A DNA stretch of 64,000 nucleotides from Caryophanales bacterium UBA6449 (GTDB lineage: Bacteria > Bacillota_I > Bacilli_A > RFN20 > CAG-288): contig DJOB01000006.1 in the NCBI GenBank assembly GCA_002437105.1, forward strand, positions 87,685 through 151,684. The letters run 5' to 3'. The position numbers were made by a program, and so were the translations under genes. The notes beneath the pieces are model-generated. The model was given only the letters and a program-made list of their open reading frames with translations. It did no database searches and was not told where the DNA came from. Positions 39,276-48,092 of the stretch are shown one piece after another. How positions within the stretch are numbered: position 1 is the stretch's first letter; each line of letters starts with the position of its first letter.

Positions 39276-39805
39276 ATAAACACATATAAATAAATAATAA
39301 AAAATATTAATAGCATCCTAACGAGGCAAAAGATCAATAGCGGCGATTAAATTGTGGTATATAAAAATCGAATAGATAATATATACTCGATTCTTAAACG
39401 AGTAGTCCCATCTCAATCTGCAAGATAAATCAGCATAAGTCACGATTAGTAGATACACATATCAGAAGACGAAAAAGGTGTATATGAATGATCGTATCAA
39501 AAACAACTCATTTTAAAAATAAGAGATGTAGATGCTTACTTTAAGCCTTATTTAATACGCTTTAAATCTATATTTCTCTATATATACTTACTGCACTTCT
39601 ACATATCGGAAATACATACTACACAAAGATTTTCTGCTGAACCTATGCACCCCAATAGACATGAATGACAGTATCGAACACTCGATTTATAGCGTCGCCA
39701 TTCAACAGCATACTACCAGAATACTTTTTGCAAGCAAATCCGGAATAGAAACGCATTCCCATACGAATCATCTATATATGATTAAAAATTAAAAAAATAA
39801 ATTTT
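39276..39805. other. gene-poor AT-rich stretch next to dnaN
   Basis: About 530 bp with no credible protein gene. There is a small hairpin (TACTCG-n9-CGAGTA, about 39386-39406) and a 10-codon ORF near 39484 that I do not call. No tRNA, riboswitch or repeat family recognised. Confidence 0.4.
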
Positions 39806-39807
39806 AT

Positions 39808-39838
39808 ACAAACAAAAAACCACTCCACTAAGGGAGTG
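39808..39838 (-). terminator. terminator of the 25-codon ORF transcript
   Basis: Minus-strand stem ACCACTCC / GGAGTGGT with a 6-base loop, followed by UUUUUUG. Confidence 0.82.
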
Positions 39839-39854
39839 GTCTACTATCGATAGT

Positions 39855-39932
39855 CTATCTCAGACCAGCGCACAGACCGCCAATCAAGAGCGTGAGAAAA
39901 TCGATTTTGAACCAACTCAAAAATCTTCTCAT
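39855..39932 (-). CDS. 25-residue hydrophobic peptide
   Basis: Read directly from the minus strand: starts MRRFLSWFKIDFLTL and ends GGLCAGLR. A basic N-terminus, a hydrophobic centre (FLTLLIGGLCAGL) and a terminal Arg suggest a single membrane-inserting helix. The ATG has AGAAGG about 6 bp upstream. The transcript seems self-contained, about 215 nt, with a consensus promoter and a strong terminator. Such units can be type I toxins or small membrane regulators; an antisense RNA was not identified. The transcript could alternatively be a non-coding RNA. Confidence 0.5.
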   Translation of the reverse strand: MRRFLSWFKIDFLTLLIGGLCAGLR

Positions 39933-40028
39933 ATCGTACCTTCTTTCTACCCAAAGAGACGAATCAACTAGCATCGTCAACGACATTATCGACTAAGGCT
40001 GAGATCATCGCTTCTAAAGGGTTTGTCT

Positions 40029-40057
40029 ATTTAATCACCAGTCTCATAGTATGTCAA
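40029..40057 (-). promoter_or_regulatory. consensus promoter of the small peptide/RNA transcript
   Basis: On the minus strand TTGACA (40057-40052), 17-bp spacer, TTAAAT (40034-40029). A second TTGACA lies about 13 bp upstream, perhaps a tandem promoter. Confidence 0.65.
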
Positions 40058-40182
40058 TAGTTTTCGTTGTCAACTGATATCTTGAGATCGCGACAGCCAA
40101 TATCGAACTCAAACTAACTCAGCAGTCTGTATCTCTTAAACACGGCTTAATATCACACCGTGACGCGACTTCAGCCAAATTA

Positions 40183-40214
40183 AAGACCCCCAGTCTCGAC
40201 GGGCTGAGGGTCTT
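40183..40214 (-). terminator. dnaN terminator
   Basis: Minus-strand stem AAGACCCTCAG / CTGGGGGTCTT (one U-G) with a 10-base loop, followed by UAAUUU. Confidence 0.78.
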
Positions 40215-40236
40215 AAAACTGAACCGGTCCGGATGA

Positions 40237-41361
40237 CTATCTCTGTCTCATCGGAGTGATGATCTGAACATTGAACGGATCAGAGCTCCGAGCGAGGAAT
40301 ACCGCGCTGTCACCGACGAAATCAAGGGTCACATCCTCGCTGTTCAGAGCGGTGATAGCTTCGGCCACATACTTGGCGTTGAAGGCGATGCGGAGCATTC
40401 CACCCTCGAACGTGAAATCGCTCAAGCTGCCTTTAGCCTCACCGTACTCCTGAGAAGACGCGGTGAACTCGCAGGAATCTGCGCTGCAGGTCAAAGTGGT
40501 AGGTCCCTGCGTCTGGCTGTCACGGATCACCACGGTGACCTGTCTGAGGCACTCGAGAATATCCTCAGCCCGCGCACGCAGATGGTAGTTGAGAGCCTTC
40601 GGATAGAGCTTATCAACATCGGGGAATTCACCGGCATAGAGACGGGACTGAAAGATCGTATCGCCAGCCCGGAAGATCGCCTTATTATCGTTAGCCTCGA
40701 ACTCCACGGTCTCAGCGTCCGCCTTCTTGGCGATCATACCGATGACCTTGGTAGCCACGGTAAACTCGGTCTCAGGGGCACCAGGCAGCTCGATGGAGCG
40801 CTGAGCGAGCCGGTAGGCGTCGGTCGCCTTGAAGTACAGCCGGCCGTCCTTCGTAAAGATATTGATACCCGTGAAGCACTGCTTGCTGTTCTTGCTAGCT
40901 GCCGCGAACGAGGTGGAATTGAACAGCTTGCAGAAGTCAGCGTGGCTCACCTTCATCGCCTTGGATTCATCGAAATCCATATAGACATCGGGATACTCGG
41001 AAGCGCTAGTGGAATTGAGTCGATATTTAGCTCCCTGCGCCTCGACGGTCAGGAGGTTAGAGTCGGCGGTCTGGATCGTCACAGTATCGGCCTTGATCAT
41101 CTTTATGATATCGAGGAAGAAGCGAGCGGGAATCTGCACCTTGCCCGGCTCCGCATCGAGGATGATCTGCTTATCACCATCAGTACTATTGAGCGTAGTC
41201 TTCAGAGTCGCATTTCCATCCGAGGCGATGATCTCGATGGTTTTGGAGGTCACCTCGAATAGGAAGTTGTAATAGCTAGGTTCAGCAGAATTATTAGGAA
41301 TGGCGTCGACAGCTTCGGTCAGCACCTTATTGAGGGCAGCGGTTTTAACGATCAGTTTCAT
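40237..41361 (-). CDS. dnaN: DNA polymerase III sliding clamp (beta)
   Basis: 374 residues in three clamp domains, the normal length. It begins MKLIVKTAALNKVLTEAVDAIP and ends in the clamp signature VQIITPMRQR, close to the family's usual PMR(L/I). The start has GAGGAA about 8 bp upstream. It follows dnaA at 172 bp on the same strand, the standard bacterial origin order, and probably shares the dnaA transcript; the origin unwinding element lies between them. Confidence 0.96.
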   Translation of the reverse strand: MKLIVKTAALNKVLTEAVDAIPNNSAEPSYYNFLFEVTSKTIEIIASDGNATLKTTLNSTDGDKQIILDAEPGKVQIPARFFLDIIKMIKADTVTIQTADSNLLTVEAQGAKYRLNSTSASEYPDVYMDFDESKAMKVSHADFCKLFNSTSFAAASKNSKQCFTGINIFTKDGRLYFKATDAYRLAQRSIELPGAPETEFTVATKVIGMIAKKADAETVEFEANDNKAIFRAGDTIFQSRLYAGEFPDVDKLYPKALNYHLRARAEDILECLRQVTVVIRDSQTQGPTTLTCSADSCEFTASSQEYGEAKGSLSDFTFEGGMLRIAFNAKYVAEAITALNSEDVTLDFVGDSAVFLARSSDPFNVQIITPMRQR

Positions 41362-41414
41362 TTGTTCGTTCCTCGTTTCGATATTGTCTTTTCGCTAAGA
41401 TTTTACTTCTTTAA

Positions 41415-41449
41415 GAATAATAGTAATAACGGCTGTGGATTGTGTATAA
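41415..41449 (-). promoter_or_regulatory. origin unwinding element: DnaA boxes, GC block, DnaA-trios
   Basis: Reading in the dnaA-to-dnaN direction: DnaA box TTATACACA (41449-41441), an overlapping degenerate box CAATCCACA (41442-41434), a GC block GCCG, then TTATTACTATTA, whose complement is a series of 3'-(A/G)AT-5' triplets. This is the layout of the B. subtilis basal origin unwinding system, in the same place between dnaA and dnaN. Confidence 0.68.
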
Positions 41450-41483
41450 CTGCGGGTGAATCTTTGGTGGTGGAAGGGCTAAC

Positions 41484-41507
41484 AGTCCTTTATTTATCGG
41501 CTTACAT
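41484..41507 (+). repeat. 24-bp origin repeat, copy 1
   Basis: Begins AGTCCTTTATTT and ends GGCTTACAT; identical to 43192-43215 and in the same orientation. Located between dnaA and dnaN. Confidence 0.9.
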
Positions 41508-41533
41508 CGAATTCACATACCAGGGTTAGTTAT

Positions 41534-42934
41534 TCACGATTCGATAGCTGTTTCCACAGTCTTCTTCATGAGTTTCTTCTTCAGGTCGGATACGTTGGAG
41601 GCGAGGAGGGAATCGCTCTTGAGCTGGGATTTGATAGTCGAGCAGTTCTTCATGACGGTCGAGTGGTCGCGCGAGAAGGTTTTACCGATCTGGACATAGG
41701 GCATGGACAGCATGTCCTTGCACAGGTACATAGCGATCTTTCGCGGAGTGGCGATCTTGGCCGTTCTGACCTTGGATAGGATCTGCGCCTCGGAGATCCG
41801 GTAGTGTTCGGCGACTTCCTTGATGATCTTTTGGGCGGACAGCGGATCCTTTTCGGCGGCACCGCGTCCCTTACGATCGCCGAAGGCATCCTCGACTTCG
41901 GTCAAGCTCAGAGGGTGGCTGTCGTGGCTGCTGTTGATACTGGTGAAGGTCAGTCGATTGAGATCGCCGTACATGGCCCTGATATTGCCTGGATTGTGGG
42001 TTACGAGGTAGGTCTTGGATTCTTCGCTCAGCAGGTCGGTCAGACCTAATTCTTTGAGTTTCATATCTAGAATCGAGCGCATGGTGTGGCTGTCAGGCTT
42101 GGATATGGATAGGGCGAGACTGGCGGAGAAGCGTGAGACGAGACGATCGGGTATGTCGGCCAGTTCCGAGGGGTGACGATCGGAGGTGATCACGATCTGT
42201 TTCCCTTCGGAGACGAAGCGATTGAAGATGGAGAAGAAGTACTCGGATGTCTTCTCGCGGCCAGCTAGGAACTGTATATCGTCGATGAGCAGCATATCGA
42301 TAGAGTCGAAAAAAGCGCGGAATTCATTGGAGTCGTAGATCCCCCGGCTGACATTGATGAATTCCGAGGTGAATTGTTCCGTATCGGTATAGAGGATATG
42401 GGCGTTAGGACGCTTCTCCAGGTAGGCGTTAGCAATCGCCTGGAGCAGGTGCGTCTTTCCGCAACCGGTAGCGGAGTAGAGGAAGATTGGGTTGCTGGTC
42501 CCAGGATTCTCGGCTGCGAAGATAGCAGCTCTCAACGCATCGGCGTTGGAGTCGCCACGGACGAAATTAGAGAAGGTGAGCTTGGTATCGATCTTGGAGT
42601 CGTGAAAGAACTTGTTGGAAGTGATGGTGGGGGAGGTGGTGATGACCGGCGCAGTGACGATGCGGTAGGAGTTCTTATCCACGATCTTCAGCGCATAGCT
42701 AGTCTGAGAAACCTCGGCTAAGGCGTTCTTCAAAAGCTCGTGATAGGCGGGCGTATTGAGGATCATGACATTGGTGGGAGAGGGAGCCACGATGGTGGCT
42801 GTGGATCCATCGAGAGAAACCAGTTCGGTGTTGTCGATAAAATTATCGTAGACATAGGGTTGAAATCTCGGACGTATTGAGGCTTGAACCTCGCTCCATA
42901 GACGTGCTAGGGAGCCTGTATTCATTGTATTCAT
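41534..42934 (-). CDS. dnaA: chromosomal replication initiator DnaA
   Basis: 466 residues from the ATG at 42934 (MNTMNTGSLARLWSEV), preferred because GAGGA lies 10 bp upstream and domain I begins at once; an in-frame GTG at 42988 would add 18 residues. Domain I is LARLWSEVQASI..., domain III has Walker A YSATGCGKTHLL (the usual YGGVGLGKTH is altered), Walker B MLLIDDIQFLAG and sensor VITSDRHPSEL. Domain IV ends with the DnaA-box helix IGKTFSRDHSTVMKN. It melts oriC. DnaA boxes flank the gene on both sides, allowing autoregulation. Confidence 0.95.
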   Translation of the reverse strand: MNTMNTGSLARLWSEVQASIRPRFQPYVYDNFIDNTELVSLDGSTATIVAPSPTNVMILNTPAYHELLKNALAEVSQTSYALKIVDKNSYRIVTAPVITTSPTITSNKFFHDSKIDTKLTFSNFVRGDSNADALRAAIFAAENPGTSNPIFLYSATGCGKTHLLQAIANAYLEKRPNAHILYTDTEQFTSEFINVSRGIYDSNEFRAFFDSIDMLLIDDIQFLAGREKTSEYFFSIFNRFVSEGKQIVITSDRHPSELADIPDRLVSRFSASLALSISKPDSHTMRSILDMKLKELGLTDLLSEESKTYLVTHNPGNIRAMYGDLNRLTFTSINSSHDSHPLSLTEVEDAFGDRKGRGAAEKDPLSAQKIIKEVAEHYRISEAQILSKVRTAKIATPRKIAMYLCKDMLSMPYVQIGKTFSRDHSTVMKNCSTIKSQLKSDSLLASNVSDLKKKLMKKTVETAIES

Positions 42935-43191
42935 ATCGCTCGCATCCTCGACGTGAGAGAGCATATCACGATAGACAGAGTTTTCCACACTGGAATTTAA
43001 CTTTTTCTTAAGATTGTTGAGTTATCCACAAAAGAGCCCGTTAAGGAGTGTGGATAAGGCTGAAGAACCGTTGCTCACATACTTGTTAAGTGGATGGACT
43101 GTTCTTAAGTCACTGTGCATTGTTATCCCTGTGGATAGGGGGATAACTATGCACAAACGGCTGATTATCCACAGTGTTTTGAATGCCAAAA

Positions 43192-43215
43192 AGTCCTTTA
43201 TTTATCGGCTTACAT
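43192..43215 (+). repeat. 24-bp origin repeat, copy 2
   Basis: Identical to 41484-41507, placed between the third and fourth DnaA boxes in an A/T-rich tract. Confidence 0.9.
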
Positions 43216-43665
43216 TAAAAAATAGTCCACATTTTTAAACCTGTTATCCACACTGGTGTGGAAAGTGGTGATCTATTCACAAAAAATATAATTCACAGGA
43301 GTAAATCCGGTTGGTGGCGCTCTTGAATAGAAGATTCAACTCAGCGTAGTCCACTTTTTAAAACACATTGAGTTATCCACATTTGTCCGCTTTTTCACGC
43401 ATGTTTTTAAGTTATTGCCGCCCCGATAGACTGCCATCCAATAAAGACTAGATTCCAGATAGATGACGCTGCTTGAGAGGGCTAGTTTGCGTATGGATAG
43501 ATCCAGATAGCTTTAATGGTGAGCGAGGACAGCGCGTACCTGCTTCAGCGTGTGGCGCTTATACTGTCGTGTTTTATGGTTGAATTCATATCGCTTTTAG
43601 TCTATGTACCCGTTCGTTTAGGGCGGTGGTTAGGCGGCCGTAATTCGCTAAACGCCTTGTACCCT

Positions 43666-43674
43666 TGTTATAAT
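43666..43674 (+). promoter_or_regulatory. extended -10 promoter of prfA
   Basis: TGTTATAAT, a perfect extended -10 (TGnTATAAT); no consensus -35. About 90 bp before the prfA start. Confidence 0.6.
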
Positions 43675-43764
43675 TCTTAAGTACTTCTCTAGTTTTATAT
43701 GAGAGGAACCAGTCGCTAGATGCGTCTGGGATAGCTATTTTCGCTATTGAAAGGAGCTGACGAT

Positions 43765-44862
43765 ATGGCAGACGCGCGTGATTACATGTTCCAAAGGCTG
43801 GATGTCATGACCGACCGGAAGGCGGAGATCGATCGCCTTTTGGCTTCTGGTAATCTGGATAGTAGAAAAGCGGTCGAACTCTCTAAGGAGCTAGCTACTC
43901 TGGAGGAGCCTGTCGCTCTCTACAGCGAGTATAAGAAATTGAAGTCGGATAAAGAGGCTGCGGATGAGATGGTCAAGGACAGCGATCCTGAGATGAGCGA
44001 GATGGGAAGAGAGGAGTCCAATCGCCTTCTCACCGCTATACGTGAACAGGAGGATAAGCTGCAGACGGCTCTGCTGCCCAAGGATAGCCAGGATGATAAG
44101 AACGTCATCATGGAGATCAAGGGCGCTGTCGGTGGCGAGGAGGCCTGCCTGTTCGCCGCTGATCTGTTCCGCATGTACACCAAGTACGCTGAACTCAAGA
44201 AGTGGAAGACGCAGATCCTGGACGAGAGCGTCACGGGGTTAGGCGGATACTCTTCGATCACGGTGCTGATCAAGGGTAAGGGGGCTTGGTCGAAGCTGAA
44301 GTTCGAGTCCGGCGCCCATCGCGTGCAGCGCGTGCCGGTGACTGAAGCGGGCGGAAGGATTCATACTTCCACCGCGACCGTTCTGGTCATGCCTGAGCAG
44401 CAGGATGTAGATATCCAGATCAATCCGGCTGATCTCACTATCGAGACCTATAGGAGCTCTGGCGCGGGTGGACAGAACGTGAACAAGACCGAGTCCGCTG
44501 TTCGTATCATCCACAATCCCTCAGGACTGGTGGTTACCTGCCAGGTTGAGAGATCGCAGCAGAAGAATAAAGAGATGGCGATGAACCTTCTCAGAACCCG
44601 TCTAAAGGCCAAGATGGAAGAGGAACGCAACGCCAAGATCGACGCGGAGCGCAGACTCAAGGTCGGGACTGGTGATCGCTCTGAGAAGATCAGAACCTAC
44701 AACTATCCGCAGAATCGTGTGACGGATCACCGGATCGGATTCACGGTCCAGAGGCTGGATCGGATCATGGAAGGCGATCTGGATGAGCTGCTGGATGCCC
44801 TGCAAGCCGCGCATCAGAAGGACCTGATGCTGGAGCAGATCAAGGAAGCTGAGAAGGCTTAG
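43765..44862 (+). CDS. prfA: peptide chain release factor 1
   Basis: 365 residues from ATG 43765, 8 bp after AAAGGAGC; an in-frame TTG upstream is not needed. The stop-codon tripeptide is P-V-T in RVPVTEAGGRIHTST, the RF1 type reading UAA/UAG. The catalytic GGQ is in SSGAGGQNVNKTESAVRI. It releases the finished chain. prmC, which methylates that glutamine, follows one base after the stop. Confidence 0.95.
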   Translation: MADARDYMFQRLDVMTDRKAEIDRLLASGNLDSRKAVELSKELATLEEPVALYSEYKKLKSDKEAADEMVKDSDPEMSEMGREESNRLLTAIREQEDKLQTALLPKDSQDDKNVIMEIKGAVGGEEACLFAADLFRMYTKYAELKKWKTQILDESVTGLGGYSSITVLIKGKGAWSKLKFESGAHRVQRVPVTEAGGRIHTSTATVLVMPEQQDVDIQINPADLTIETYRSSGAGGQNVNKTESAVRIIHNPSGLVVTCQVERSQQKNKEMAMNLLRTRLKAKMEEERNAKIDAERRLKVGTGDRSEKIRTYNYPQNRVTDHRIGFTVQRLDRIMEGDLDELLDALQAAHQKDLMLEQIKEAEKA

Positions 44863-44863
44863 T

Positions 44864-45673
44864 GTGACTGCGCGGGAGCTGTATTCGAAGATACTGGCGA
44901 TACCCGGCCAATCTATGGCTGATGCCTTGGATATACTCCAAGGCTGTTTTGGATTGGATCGAGTGCGCTTCGCCTGCGAGCCTGGAAGGGTGGTCGATGA
45001 GGCGGCGGCCCAGAAGGTTCTATCTGAACTGAGGCAGGGCATGCCTTCGGCCTATGTGGTGGGCCGGGTCGAGTTTGATGGGGTGACGATTCTCGTCTCT
45101 CCCGATGTGCTCATCCCTCGCCCTGAGACCGAGGAGCTGGTGGCGCGGATCTCTGGATTGAAACTCGCGAGCGGTGCGAGGATCCTCGATCTCTGCACGG
45201 GTAGCGGATGCATTGCAATCGCGATAAAAAAGGCATTCCCGCAGGCGGAGGTCTATGCCAGCGATATCAGTTTAGCGGCACTGCAGATGGCTCGTAGATC
45301 GGCAGCGCTGAACGATGTACATATCGAGTTCCTGGAGAGCGATCTGTTCGCGAATATCCCGGGCAGATTCGACCTCATCATCTCCAATCCTCCCTATATT
45401 CCTTCCTCGGCGAGAGTCGAGGCTGATTTCGAGCCGGCACTCGCTCTCTTCTCGGGAACCGATGGCATGGATGCGATGCGGGGGATCGCTGCGGATCTAT
45501 TCGCTTGGTTGAACCCTGAGGGGCGTGCCTTTTTCGAGATTGAACCTGAGAATTCAAAAAGCCTGATCTTCCTCTTGGAGAATCAGGCTTCAGTTGCGGA
45601 TGTGCGGGCTCGGGTCTATGGTCTGACCGATATGGAGGGGAAGGATAGATTTATCGCGGTGGAACGGTACTAG
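44864..45673 (+). CDS. prmC: release factor glutamine N5-methyltransferase
   Basis: 269 residues from a GTG one base after the prfA stop, so coupled to it. SAM-binding motif I ILDLCTGSGCIAIAIKK and the active-site NPPY motif (LIISNPPYIPSS) are both present, with an N-terminal helical domain for RF binding (GRVEFDG...LIPRPETEEL). It methylates Gln in the GGQ loop of RF1 and RF2. Its 3' end overlaps the next, convergent gene by 4 bp. Confidence 0.93.
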   Translation: MTARELYSKILAIPGQSMADALDILQGCFGLDRVRFACEPGRVVDEAAAQKVLSELRQGMPSAYVVGRVEFDGVTILVSPDVLIPRPETEELVARISGLKLASGARILDLCTGSGCIAIAIKKAFPQAEVYASDISLAALQMARRSAALNDVHIEFLESDLFANIPGRFDLIISNPPYIPSSARVEADFEPALALFSGTDGMDAMRGIAADLFAWLNPEGRAFFEIEPENSKSLIFLLENQASVADVRARVYGLTDMEGKDRFIAVERY

Positions 45674-46215
45674 TCTTCTAGGTTTTTGCTCTTGGATAAT
45701 ACCGAGGTCGGAGATGAGATTTTAACGTTGGACCGCAGCGTGTCATCGTTCAACTTCTTGATCTGGGGCTGAACATCTCGGCTGGAGATGATCTGGCGCG
45801 CCTGCGATTCGATCGATCTCTCGGTCTCGGTGATGAGAGTATTCTCCTTTTCGATCTTCTTTTTCTGGTGCTCTTTTACTGCGATATAGATGATTCCGGG
45901 AATGATGAAGAGAACGAAGAGGATGAAAGCGTTGAATGGATCGATAGGTATGTATGTGCGGCGCTTCTTCTCCTCCTCTTCGTACTTCGTCTCGAGTTCG
46001 TTGAGCTTCTCTTTATTGGGGATGTCGGCAGGTCTGGTGAAGGTCAGTCTCTTCCGGCCGATGAATCTCCACTTTTTTAGCTTTGATTTCGGGTGATAGT
46101 CGGATGAGCTCTCGTCGTACGTCCAGCCGAAAGCTCTTCTTTTTTCAATCTCCCAATCGCAGTTCTCTACATATGTTTTAACGGTGATCTTTTCATCTTT
46201 TGTGATCGTATCCAT
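45670..46215 (-). CDS. single-pass membrane protein of unknown function
   Basis: 181 residues. A charged N-terminal half with several Trp/Arg (NCDWEIEKRRAFGWTYDESS, SKLKKWRFIGRKRLTF) precedes one membrane segment (FNAFILFVLFIIPGIIYIAV, about 91-112) and a Lys/Glu-rich, probably coiled tail. No signal or known family. It is the only minus-strand gene in the origin-proximal plus-strand run, convergent with prmC and divergent from dnaX. Confidence 0.6.
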   Translation of the reverse strand: MDTITKDEKITVKTYVENCDWEIEKRRAFGWTYDESSSDYHPKSKLKKWRFIGRKRLTFTRPADIPNKEKLNELETKYEEEEKKRRTYIPIDPFNAFILFVLFIIPGIIYIAVKEHQKKKIEKENTLITETERSIESQARQIISSRDVQPQIKKLNDDTLRSNVKISSPTSVLSKSKNLED

Positions 46216-46346
46216 AGCCCGAGCCCCCTTGAATATCTTATAGGAAAGATGGTTGCGTGTTTATCGAGTCCAATTCTTTCTGAGGGGTTTATGTGTCTAT
46301 AACTATCCGCCCTCTTTTATAATCTAGAGTTGATCGGAGATGAGCC

Positions 46347-48089
46347 ATGGCATATCTAGCGCTTTATAGAAAGTATCGACCTCAGACTTTTGGTGAGGTA
46401 TATGGTCAGAAGGCTGTTATCCGCACCTTGGAGAACGCCTTTAAGGAGAACAAGATCGGCCACGCTTATCTTTTCTGTGGCCCCCGCGGAACGGGAAAGA
46501 CATCGATGGCTAGACTGTTTGCCAAGGCACTGAACTGCGCTGAAGGCTTCGGTCATCAGTGCTGCAAGTGCGATTCCTGTCTCGCTGTTGCCAAGGGAGA
46601 CCACCCCGATGTAATCGAGATGGATGCGGCTTCCAATTCATCGGTGGATGACGTGAGAAACATCATCTCTCAGGTCGATTATCAGCCGATTATGGGACGA
46701 TACCGCGTATACATCATCGATGAGGTTCACAACATGTCGGGCGCGGCTTTCAACGCTCTGCTGAAGACGCTGGAGGAACCCCCAGCCAATGTCGTTTTCA
46801 TTCTCTGCACCACCGAGCCGCAGAAGGTTCTTCCTACGATCATCTCCAGGGTTCAACGATTCGATTTCTCCCGCGTATCCGATGAAGATCTGATTGCTGA
46901 TATGTCTTCTATATGCAAGAAAGAAAACGTGGAAGCAACTCCTGAAGCGTTGACCAAGATAGCTGAGCTGGCCGATGGTGGAGTCAGGGATTCCCTCTCG
47001 CTTTTGGACCAGGCGGTTTCCTTCTCGGGTGACCATATCTCCATCGATGATGTAGAGAAGCTCTTCGGTCTGGCTGATCCCTCGACTCTGTGCGATCTCA
47101 TCCTCGATGCGCATCAGGGGCAGGTATCTACGCTGGTCAAAAAAGCGAGGGCCCTCGTCAGTCAGGGCATGGATATAGTCCGGGCTACTCGCGACATGGC
47201 GGCTATCTGTCGCGATCTGCTGGTCATCAGGTCCGGGGGTGATGATAGTCTGCTGACCATCCTCGCTCCTGCGGATGTGACCAGGCTTGCCTCCATCACG
47301 ATTTCGGAGTGCAATTCTTTTCTCAGCATATTGATAAAGGGGCAGCGAGATTATCGCTTCTCTATAGATCTGGCGGATGCCTTCGAGATCGTTTTGCTGC
47401 AGCTGGCCGCCGGCCGCTCCGCAGTAGCCGAGAGCACTCCTGTTTCTACTGTTAGGACGGTTGTTCCCGCGGTATCGGCCCCGGCTGCTGTTCCTTCTAT
47501 CCGCGCTGAGGATATCTCTGTTGAGGTGCCGACCTCTAAACCTGCGGTTGATCAAGTCGCTGCTCCGGTCGCTGCTCCGGTTGAGGTGGAGTCAGTTGCG
47601 CCTGCGTCTGCACCCGTTGCTCCGACCTATTCGTCGCTAAATATTTCGATCGATAAGATCATCGCTCTGATGGCGGCGGGAAAGAAGGCGCTGCGCCAGA
47701 AGATCCTGAAGGGGTGGACCGGGTTGAAATCCGATGACGATGGGATTATCAATCAGCTGAGGCGGGGAACGCCGGCTGTATGTACGGATGGTGTTCTGCT
47801 GTTGACCTGCGAGAGCAATATGGGCGCGGAGGTGCTGAACAACCCCAACCGTCAGACGATGTTCAGAAAGGTTATCAAGGATACATTCGGGCTGGACCTG
47901 GAGGTAGGGGCGGTATCCAAGGACGTGTTCAATCAGGCGCTGATGAGATTCAAGGAGCTGATAGCGGAGGACAGACTGCCTAAACCGGTGAAGGTCTCCC
48001 TGTTCGATAAGAGAGGAGAATCCTCTTCGGAGTCGGAACCTAAATCTGCGGCGGCTAAGTTCGTTCTAGGCTTAAAAGGAGAGAAATGA
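46347..48089 (+). CDS. dnaX: DNA polymerase III subunits gamma/tau
   Basis: 580 residues, start 6 bp after GGAGATGAGCC. The AAA+ module begins YRKYRPQTFGEVYGQ with Walker A GPRGTGKTSMARLFAKALNC, the zinc cysteines C...CCKCDSC, Walker B VYIIDEVHNMS and SRC-like ISRVQRF. A Pro/Ala/Val linker (about 375-430) leads to the tau-specific C-terminal domain. It loads the sliding clamp. No in-phase slippery heptamer was found, so only the long form is predicted. First gene of the dnaX-rsmI operon. Confidence 0.95.
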   Translation: MAYLALYRKYRPQTFGEVYGQKAVIRTLENAFKENKIGHAYLFCGPRGTGKTSMARLFAKALNCAEGFGHQCCKCDSCLAVAKGDHPDVIEMDAASNSSVDDVRNIISQVDYQPIMGRYRVYIIDEVHNMSGAAFNALLKTLEEPPANVVFILCTTEPQKVLPTIISRVQRFDFSRVSDEDLIADMSSICKKENVEATPEALTKIAELADGGVRDSLSLLDQAVSFSGDHISIDDVEKLFGLADPSTLCDLILDAHQGQVSTLVKKARALVSQGMDIVRATRDMAAICRDLLVIRSGGDDSLLTILAPADVTRLASITISECNSFLSILIKGQRDYRFSIDLADAFEIVLLQLAAGRSAVAESTPVSTVRTVVPAVSAPAAVPSIRAEDISVEVPTSKPAVDQVAAPVAAPVEVESVAPASAPVAPTYSSLNISIDKIIALMAAGKKALRQKILKGWTGLKSDDDGIINQLRRGTPAVCTDGVLLLTCESNMGAEVLNNPNRQTMFRKVIKDTFGLDLEVGAVSKDVFNQALMRFKELIAEDRLPKPVKVSLFDKRGESSSESEPKSAAAKFVLGLKGEK

Positions 48090-48092
48090 TAT

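Larger units (their letters stand above)
42989..43764. promoter_or_regulatory. oriC region upstream of dnaA
   Basis: Five perfect DnaA boxes (TTATCCACA): 43022-43030 (+), 43049-43057 (-), 43165-43173 (+), 43244-43252 (+), 43373-43381 (+). One-mismatch boxes occur near 43130-43138, 43147-43155 and 43273-43281. A/T-rich tracts surround 43186-43240. The box cluster ends near 43400; the remaining 360 bp up to prfA hold the prfA promoter and no recognised gene. Gene orientation diverges here (dnaA-dnaN left, prfA-rsmI right), as expected for oriC. Confidence 0.88.

Noticed and set aside
39484..39516. 10-codon ORF (MNDRIKNNSF) with a weak ribosome site
   Set aside because: Too short, no promoter or terminator, no composition signal.
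47130..47150. A-run followed by G in dnaX, like the E. coli A AAA AAG slippery site
   Set aside because: The reading phase here is AAA AAA GCG, not xxA AAA AAG, and no stop in the -1 frame with a stimulatory hairpin was evident; programmed gamma formation is not supported.
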